NCBI RefSeq assembly: GCF_902459465.1
Contig: NC_047080.1
Location: 7,045,214 to 7,109,213 of the forward strand
DNA length: 64,000 nt
Direction: 5' to 3'
Origin: Asterias rubens
Taxonomy: Eukaryota; Echinodermata; Asteroidea; Forcipulatida; Asteriidae
Below, in pieces: positions 48,601 to 57,600 of the stretch; position 1 is the first letter of the stretch, and each line of letters starts with the position of its first letter. The notes under the pieces are model-generated. The model searched no databases and was not told the DNA's origin. It worked only from the letters and a program-made list of their open reading frames with translations. Made by a program: the position numbers and the translations under genes.

Positions 48601-51600
48601 CAGACTTGGGTACTTGAGGGGGGTCACCAATTCCAAGGGTTAAATGGTCATCTATATAAACGAAATTAACCAAATAGTGTAATACTAGGTTTTCGAAACC
48701 CAAAGCACATCAAATAAATACATTCTTATTGAAACATAATTTCATCACCACTTCATACAATTTCGTTGATGTTTTTCATTACGTCTGAACATTTAAGTAT
48801 TTGTGGGAATTATCCCCATCACTGAAACTATTAGCATTGACTAAATCATAAAACACTTGAATTCTACTAATAACAGCGAGTTCACCATCGTACAGTAACT
48901 TTGTAAAACTTCGTAGCCGTTTCAGCACTTCTAAGCAAATAATACAATTTTATCAAAGACACATTTTAGTTCTAAAGTTTTGTTAAACCAAACAAACTTA
49001 CGGTAATTTCAGTGGAGTCTTTGGCTTCAGGCTGCCGTTAATGTAGAGATTGATTTTTGGGGTTGAACAAAGAATTTACTAGAGTGGGATTCGAACCAAC
49101 GACCTCCGGATTAACGTGCCGGCGCTCTACCAACTGAGCTATCTAGCCCTATATTGGCGGTGTCCCTATTTTGTCAATATCTTTGTTCGGGGGTGCCAGT
49201 CAGAAGCCATACAACCGTTAACTGCCGTGTAGCCAGGGATCACACCCAAATTACGATACAACCTGGGAAGCGGCAGCTAGGGGATCACCTTAAGGGGATG
49301 CGACTTTTTTGTTTCAGATATCAATATAAACCACAAGGGAAACTGACTGGGTAAATTTGTAAATGATTTTTGGGGTTGAACAAAGAATTGACTAGAGTGG
49401 GATTCGAACCAACGACCTCCGGATTAACGTGCCGGCGCTCTACCAACTGAGCTATCTAGCCCTATATTGGCGGTGTCCCTATTTTGTCAATATCTTTGTT
49501 CGGGGGTGCCAGTCAGAAGCCATACAACCGTTAACTGCCGTGTAGCCAGGGATCACACCCAAATTACGATACAACCTGGGAAGCGGCAGCTAGGGGATCA
49601 CCTTAAGGGGATGCGACTTTTTTGTTTCAGATATCAATAGGTTGTATCGTAATTTGGGTGTGATCCCTGGCTACACGGCAGTTAACGGTTGTATGGCTTC
49701 TGACTGGCACCCCCGAACAAAGATATTGACAAAATAGGGACACCGCCAATATAGGGCTAGATAGCTCAGTTGGTAGAGCGCCGGCACGTTAATCCGGAGG
49801 TCGTTGGTTCGAATCCCACTCTAGTCAATTCTTTGTTCAACCCCAAAAATCATTTACAAATTTACCCAGTCAGTTTCCCTTGTGGTTTATATTGATATCT
49901 GAAACAAAAAAGTCGCATCCCCTTAAGGTGATCCCCTAGCTGCCGCTTCCCAGGTTGTATCGTAATTTGGGTGTGATCCCTGGCTACACGGCAGTTAACG
50001 GTTGTATGGCTTCTGACTGGCACCCCCGAACAAAGATATTGACAAAATAGGGACACCGCCAATATAGGGCTAGATAGCTCAGTTGGTAGAGCGCCGGCAC
50101 GTTAATCCGGAGGTCGTTGGTTCGAATCCCACTCTAGTCAATTCTTTGTTCAACCCCAAAAATCATTTACAAATTTACCCAGTCAGTTTCCCTTGTGGTT
50201 TATAATGTAGAGATTGGTCAACTCACTTGACTGAGAACTCGACAGGTGGCTTTTGGCCATAACTTTGGTTGGCCGGCCCAATACCGATACTGTGGCTGTA
50301 TCCACTCACCTGCTGGTATGGTCGGCAAACCTAACACCCAATACCGATACTGTGGCTGTATCCACTCATCTGCTGGTATGGTCGGCAAACCTAACACTCA
50401 ATACCGATACTGTGGCTGTATTCACTCACCTGCTGGTATGGTCGGCAAACCTAACACTCAATACCGATACTGTGGCTGTATCCACTCACCTGCTGGTATG
50501 GTCGGGCAAACCTAACACTCAATACCGATACTGTGGCTGTATCCACTCACCTGCTGGTATGGTCGGCAAACCTAACACTCAATACCGATACTGTGGCTGT
50601 ATCCACTCACCTGCTGGTATGGTCGGGCAAACCTAACACTCAATACCGATACTGTGGCTGTATCCACTCACCTGCTGGTATGGTCGGCAAACCTAACACT
50701 CAATACCGATACTGTGGCTGTATCCACTCACCTGCTGGTATGGTCGGGCAAACCTAACACCCAATACCGATACTGTGGCTGTATCCACTCACCTGCTGGT
50801 ATGGTCGGCAAACCTAACACTTAATACCGATACTGTGGCTGTATCCACTCACCTGCTGGTATGGTCGGGCAAACCTAACACTCAATACCGATACTGTGGC
50901 TGTATCCACTCACCTGCTGGTATGGTCGGCAAACCTAACACTCAATACCGATACTGTGGCTGTATCCACTCACCTGCTGGTATGGTCGGGCAAACCTAAC
51001 ACTCAATACCGATACTGTGGCTGTATCCACTCACCTGCTGGTATGGTCGGCAAACCTAACACTCAATACCGATACTGTGGCTGTATCCACTCACCTGCTG
51101 GTATGGTTGGCAAACCTAACACTCAATACCGATACTGTGGCTGTATCCACTCACCTGCTGGTATGGTCGGGCAAACCTAACACTCAATACCGATACTGTG
51201 GCTGTATCCACTCACCTGCTGGTATGGTCGGCAAACCTAACACTCATGCCGCACGCTCTTTTCTCTCTCACGCTCACATTGCTCTTAACCTTTACAACAC
51301 ATTATCACACTCCACATTAACTGTCCTTTTTCTTTATCCAACTGTTTCAATGAAAAATATAACATGTATAAAGGCCTTGCCCCAAAAAGGGGGGTTCTAA
51401 ATTACCATGACCATAGTTAATTAAGGGTGGCCGCGCGAAGCAAGCCTAAAAAAATATGGTTAAAGGATTTGGGTACTTTTTGTAACACAAAACACAATGT
51501 CCACAGATTTACATTAAACTTACACCGTTTGAAGATAATGATAGTAGAAAGCCCTACCTTAAAATATGAGTTGCTGGTAATGCAGTTTTTGGGAAATGAG

Positions 51601-54600
51601 TAAAACAGTGTCATGAAAATCTGTATGCTAAATAAATTATTTTAATGACATTGTTGAACTCATTTCTCACAGTATGTGTCTGATGGTGGGTACGTTGGAT
51701 TTATATGAATTGCTCTTGTTTGGGCATGTGAACACACTAGCCTTTCACAAAAAAGGCTCACTACCAAGATTGATTGAGATGATGACATCAAGTGGATTTG
51801 GTTATGTAAGACCATTTAAAAGGGCAAATACATATCAACAATCCAATGAGCAATCATTAAACATTTGAAAGCTACATACAGTAGCCTTGAACACCCAGCA
51901 GGGTGGATATGTGCGCATTACAAGTCGTATTACATTACAGTTTCAGACAGTGGAAGCACAGTATCTCTGTAATACATGTACATTGTTAGGTGTTTACACA
52001 AATGCAAAATGTATAGTATTTGTGTGCCATATTTGCAAGTACTAGTACGGCAACTAACTTCTTTATCCCCGATGCAAATTTAACATCTATTATATCGTTG
52101 CGGTACTCGCTGCCAAAACATAGGATTTGAACTGCCTCTAGCTACCGGGCAACCTCGGTAGTCTAGTTGGTAAGACACTGCTCTAGAATTGCAAGGGTCG
52201 TGGGTTCGAATCCCACCCGAGTAACATGCCTGTGATATTTTTTTCACAGGACTCGGGAAAGTACTGAGTATACAGTGCTAACACACATCGGTGTATGGGT
52301 AAAAACCAAAATTAATATTCTTTATCCCTGATGCAAATTTAACATCTATTATAACAACTAACTTGACAATATAACAATCTACATTGTTGTTTTCATTTGT
52401 ACACAGCTGGCAACAAAGGTAGCTACTTACAGCTCTGAGTCTATGATGGTTATTGGAAATTGTGGCCTTTTGCAAGACCTCATCTTGGATCTGAACACTG
52501 ATGATGAACTTATTCAAATGAATTCTATTGAGATGCTGAGTAACCTTGTGTGCAGTAAACATGGGTTACTGTATATGAATCAGCAAGGTGTTCTGTCCAC
52601 AATAGAGAACATGTTGATTGCTTCTGAGGTCAAACCAATCTTACTTCCATGTAGGTATACAGTAAGTGACCATCAAAGTTCACTATTTTATATTGTCAGC
52701 ACTAATTTACTTTGCTCAAAAAAACATTTTGCACACTCCAAATAATTTTGTTGGTGCGCTTAGAATAACTTATTGCCAAAGCTTGAAATAAATTTTTGCA
52801 AAATCTCAAAATAAATTAGTGCAACATCAATTAGTGGTCTCAAAATCGTGTCGATCGGATCCATTTTGAATGCTCAAACAAATAACCAAGAGAGCTGAAT
52901 ATAAAATTGTGCGAATGCTCAAAAATGAATGATTGCGAAATTTAATTTACTTTTGCTGTCAACATTAATTTGAAGACTAAAAAAATTGAGCAAAATAATT
53001 TTGTGATCATTCAAACTATTTCTGATTTTTGTTTGTTTTTTTCATCACATGTCCCTTTTAGGGGGTATAGCAGGGGTCAAAAAAATTGCGGTAGCCCGCT
53101 AGTTTTGACTACCAGGCTACCCTTTCATAGCCCGCTAGTTTTGACTACCAGGCTACCCTTTCGTAGCCCGCTAGTTTTGACTACCAGGCTACCCTTTCAT
53201 AGCCCGCTAGTTTTGACTACCAGGCTACCCTTTCGTAGCCCGCTAGTTTTGACTACCAGGCTACCTTTCGTAGCCCGCTAGTTTTGACTACCAGGCTACC
53301 CTTTCATAGCCCGCTAGTTTTGACTACCAGGCTACCCTTTCGTAGCCCGCTAGTTTTGACTACCAGGCTACCCTTTCGTAGCCCGCTAGTTTTGACTACC
53401 AGGCTACCCTTTCGTAGCCCGCTAGTTTTGACTACCAGGCTACCCTTTCGTAGCCCGCTAGTTTTGACTACCAAGATACCCCTTCATAGCCCGCTAGTTT
53501 TGACTACCAGGCTACCTTTCGTAGCCCGCTAGTTTTGACTACCAGGCTACCCTTTCGTAGCCCGCTAGTTTTGACTACCAGGCTACCCTTTCGTAGCCCG
53601 CTAGTTTTGACTACCAGGCTACCCTTTCCCCCATTTTTAGTAGCCCGGCAACATATGAAACCAATTTATTTTTAGTTGTTGACAAGGAATGAACCCAATT
53701 TTGCTAAATCAGAACTCAGCTTGGGCTCCATGTACATGTAGGTGTGGCTTAATTGACTGGAAAACTGTAATGCGACTGACCGTAATGTGACTGACCATGG
53801 TTTTGTCATGTATACCTAAAAGTTCAAGTTGCTGACCATTTATAAGTATCCTGTTGGAGACCCATGTATAAGAGTTGTGTGTTACATATAGTAACACTTT
53901 CGCAAGCTTCATGGTTAGAGGAATTTTTGAATTGTGACAAGTGTGTTTTTTACCATGTTCTTTTTGTGTAATGCGACTGACCGCTTTTTACAACGTTATA
54001 ATGTCCAGAGCACAAAGCCCACAACATTTCTAATATCATCAAATCAAAGCCTTGGGTGTCAAGTACAAATCAGTCTATAAACTTATTGGATAGAATATCT
54101 CACACAGAACTTCTAGCACCAAGATCAAGAAATGACACAGAAAAGTGTCATGCGACTGACCATGGAATTTCCCAAATGCATTCACTTTTTCCAAAAATTA
54201 CTCCCTCTGATTTTATGAACAGTAAGCCTTAATAAGGCATTTTTGTACATTTCTGAAGAACAAACCAACATGCTTTATTATAGAGTGTTTTATTAAAATA
54301 AAATCCAACCGGTTTTATTTTTTCTTCAGCAGAAATATAAACAAATTTGTGCTTGTATGTATTCACTCGCAGTTTTAGTGTGTTATAAATACTACTTCTA
54401 CATCGTTTGCCCATCATCCTTACATACTTGACTTGTCTATTAGTATGTATATAGTGAATATTGTTGCATTTTTACATGTAAGGTTAGAGTCCATTAATTT
54501 GTTTATACACAGTTTATAATGTTAATATAGACAGCATTGGGCAACTTTTTTGCAGCTTTGTTCCGGTTCTTCATCACCATTTGCAAGGCTGAATCAAGCC

Positions 54601-57600
54601 AAGTTTCTCTCTTACCGAATTGCTTCTTGAAGTTGAGCCTTGACCTCCTTGGCAGTCATGACATGAGCTTAGTTGCCAATGCAGTGGATGCTGTCAATGT
54701 AGTTGGATTGAGTGTGGAAGGAAAAGAGGCCTTACTCAAACAAGGTATGAGTTCAATCATTTATTAGTGTGAACATTTTATCAATAATCACACTTGCCCT
54801 CATAACAATTTTGGAAATAATGTTAAGATTAATTTATCTTTTATTAGCTGATTTTTTACAAAATAATTGTTCACTGTGAAGTATAGGAACTAGTCTGTAG
54901 AAGGCTCAATTTATTCATGTTTTTATGAAAGCATGTTGAAGATTATGATTCTCTTTTGTTGCACTTTCAGCAGTGTTGTATGACTCGAGTCCAGGAATTG
55001 GACTCAAGTCCGTCTTGAGTCACAATTTCGGTGACTCAGACTTGACTGGAGTCACGTCGGCAAAATACTCGGACTCGATCATCATGACTCAGACTTGTCC
55101 CTGAGGACCTGTGACTTGCGAGTCAAGTGTTTGCAAAAACCGTACCTTAAGTTTTGAATATTAAATTAAAACAATTCTGACGATCCAATCGTCATGCCCA
55201 GAATGCACACGGAGGAATAATTAGGGTCTAGCACAATACGTAAACTGGCGTATGGTGTTTCAAATTGTTCGTGATTATCGTGTAGATGGCCCGTCCTACT
55301 TGCCGTCAACTCGCTGTCAACTCAACCACCACACCGCATATGGCAGATATGGATTAGTCTTTACAGTTCTATGCCTCTTGTGGATTTTAAATTTATGTTG
55401 GAGGAGTTGACGGCTAGTTGACAGCACCAAGCGAGTTGACGGCAAATAGTAGGACCTTAGATGACCATGTACGGCCATAATATATATGGGATATAATTAT
55501 GTAAGAGCATAATTGTGCACGACGCCAATGTGGGTATTCTGTCAACGGTAACACCATAGTCAATGATTGACGCATATTACCGAGGCGTCCTCATCGGTCT
55601 AGAATTGGAATCTCCACTATGTCATAGCTTGTTTTCTTAAAGTGTAACAAGAACATTTTTTGGAATATGGTAGTTTTTAATTTTTTTCAAAAAGGTTTAC
55701 TTTCTCTAAACCATAAAACTTTGTTGAATATCTATCTTTCTGAAATAATAAATCAGTATATAATCATTATACATCACTAGAAGATGTTCTGGGGCAAGGA
55801 GTAGGCCCTACATGTTGTGTATTTGTAAAACCTGAAATTAAATTTAAGCTGCAGGTACAGAACTTTGGTAAAATTATATGTGTTTTATTTATGTTTTATT
55901 AATTTGTCGACATTTGGTTTGCAGTCAATTGGTCCAATTGAAGTTTTCTTACTATTTAGTTATTTAAACAAGTGCCTCATGACTCAGACTCCCACTCGAA
56001 CCAGACTCATGACTCGGACTCGGACCAAGTGACTCTCAGGACTCAGACTCGGACTCAACACAGGTGACTCGAATACAACACTGACTTTCAGCATTTCTTG
56101 GTTTTGAAATCAAACGTTTACTAGGGTTTTGCAAAGTTGCCTCAAAGTGAAAATGATTAGTTAACATACATGAACATCTACATGTAAGGAAAATATTCGG
56201 TCCAATCTACTAGGCGGAACTGAAAATTTTCGTTGACTCATCCGGCCAGCGAGTTAAAAAAAGTGACTGACAGCAAAATGTTGTTTTTAATTTTTTTCAG
56301 AAACTCATCCCTGACTTAAAGTGTATAACAATGTTCTTTATAGTTTTTAAAATGAACTCTCATACAGTTATTTCCTCATTATATCATTTTGATTATAGGT
56401 CTTTTGATGAATGAAGGACTCACCCAAATGGGTCTTATTATTCAGCGTCCTCCAGTAGAGGTTAGAATAAGGAGTTTGATGGCACTTGCAAACTTGTTCT
56501 CCTTGAGGGTGAGCTTTATTTACATTTGATTAAATAATAGTACTGATAACAGGAACAACTAGCTACCGGTTGAGAACTTGTGAGTCTGGTGTGCAGATGG
56601 CTCATAGTCCTTGCCATGCCTTGCCTGTTACGTCCACAAACCCCATATTGGTCTGTAATAGTCCACCAGTAAGAACTTAATTTCATTCTAGTTCGCCACT
56701 TAACCAAATGAAATTATGTGAGTCTTTGGCCATTTTTCTAAAAGTTCATATTTTCCCCAGAGTTCCTGGGGTCACCATTGGGGGATTCAATTGGTTTATC
56801 AAAACGAAATTCATTTTTGGTTTTCCAACATATTCTTGTCAGCTTTCTGGGAGGGGGCAGTGATGAGGTCTGGTTTCTGATTCTATAGGATTTATTTGAT
56901 AACAATGTTTGAAAATAAAAAGTTCGAATTTTTCCATTGAAAAACAAATATATATCCAATGTAGTTCAAAGCTCTGAATACAGGCTAAAGACACAAAATC
57001 CAACATGTCCGTCGAATATGGCGGTTATATTGAATTCCCATGATGCATTTAAAACTATAACAAGACAGTGATACATCACTTCTATATTTTTGAATTCAAC
57101 AAAAATCAATTTTTAAATAATAATAAACTTGTAAAAACAAATTACAAAAGCATAAAATCATTTGATCCAAGTAAAAACAAAACGGTTGTGCCAGATAATT
57201 ATTGTTTTACAATATGATTCTAGATAAATATATCGGGAAATATCAGCAGTTTGGTGGGATAAAATGCAGCGTTAACAAGTTACAGGCAACAATTGGTGGA
57301 GGTCCCGTCCTGATTGGGTTAAATGCTAATTGCCAAAATTGTTATCAAAATGTTGATGTTTTTCTCCCTTTGTGGAAATTAGTGGCCTCACTATTAGACC
57401 CCATGGGCAACAGTATGGAAATATTGAATTCTATATAGGGGCACAGTTAAAAATTATAGGCCTAAGGTCATGTCAAAACCATGACTATGCTCGAAGCAAA
57501 GCTGAGGGCATAGTCATGGTTTTGACATCACCGAGGGCCTATAATTTTAACTGTGCCCCGATTATTAAGCAGTCAATATTTCTTTTATATACTGAATAAA

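Larger units (their letters stand above)
49053..50202. mobile_element. Inverted dimer of dimers of a tRNA-like SINE, with 14-bp target duplication
   Basis: Two minus-oriented units of about 310 bp are followed by two plus-oriented ones; arms of about 520 bp are near-perfect inverted repeats around an unpaired centre of about 70 bp (49570-49640). TAATGTAGAGATTG flanks both sides (49039-49052 and 50203-50216), so the whole structure behaves as one insertion. Each unit has a 72-nt cloverleaf-like sequence, listed separately. Located in PSMD5 intron 3. Confidence 0.85.

Noticed and set aside
49154..50062. Two identical 66-residue ORFs on opposite strands
   Set aside because: They are the same part of the inverted SINE tetramer and simply reflect the palindrome.
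50246..51400. Series of repeat-encoded ORFs (GCIHSPAGMVG...)
   Set aside because: They follow the 60/61-bp satellite and break at every second unit; no coding signal.
52152..52226. Functional tRNA gene
   Set aside because: The T-arm is perfect but the anticodon arm is poor and a SINE-type tail and direct repeats surround it.
52970..53532. ORFs reading PFHSPLVLTTRL repeats
   Set aside because: Translation of the 36-bp satellite; the frame is lost at one-base deletions between units.
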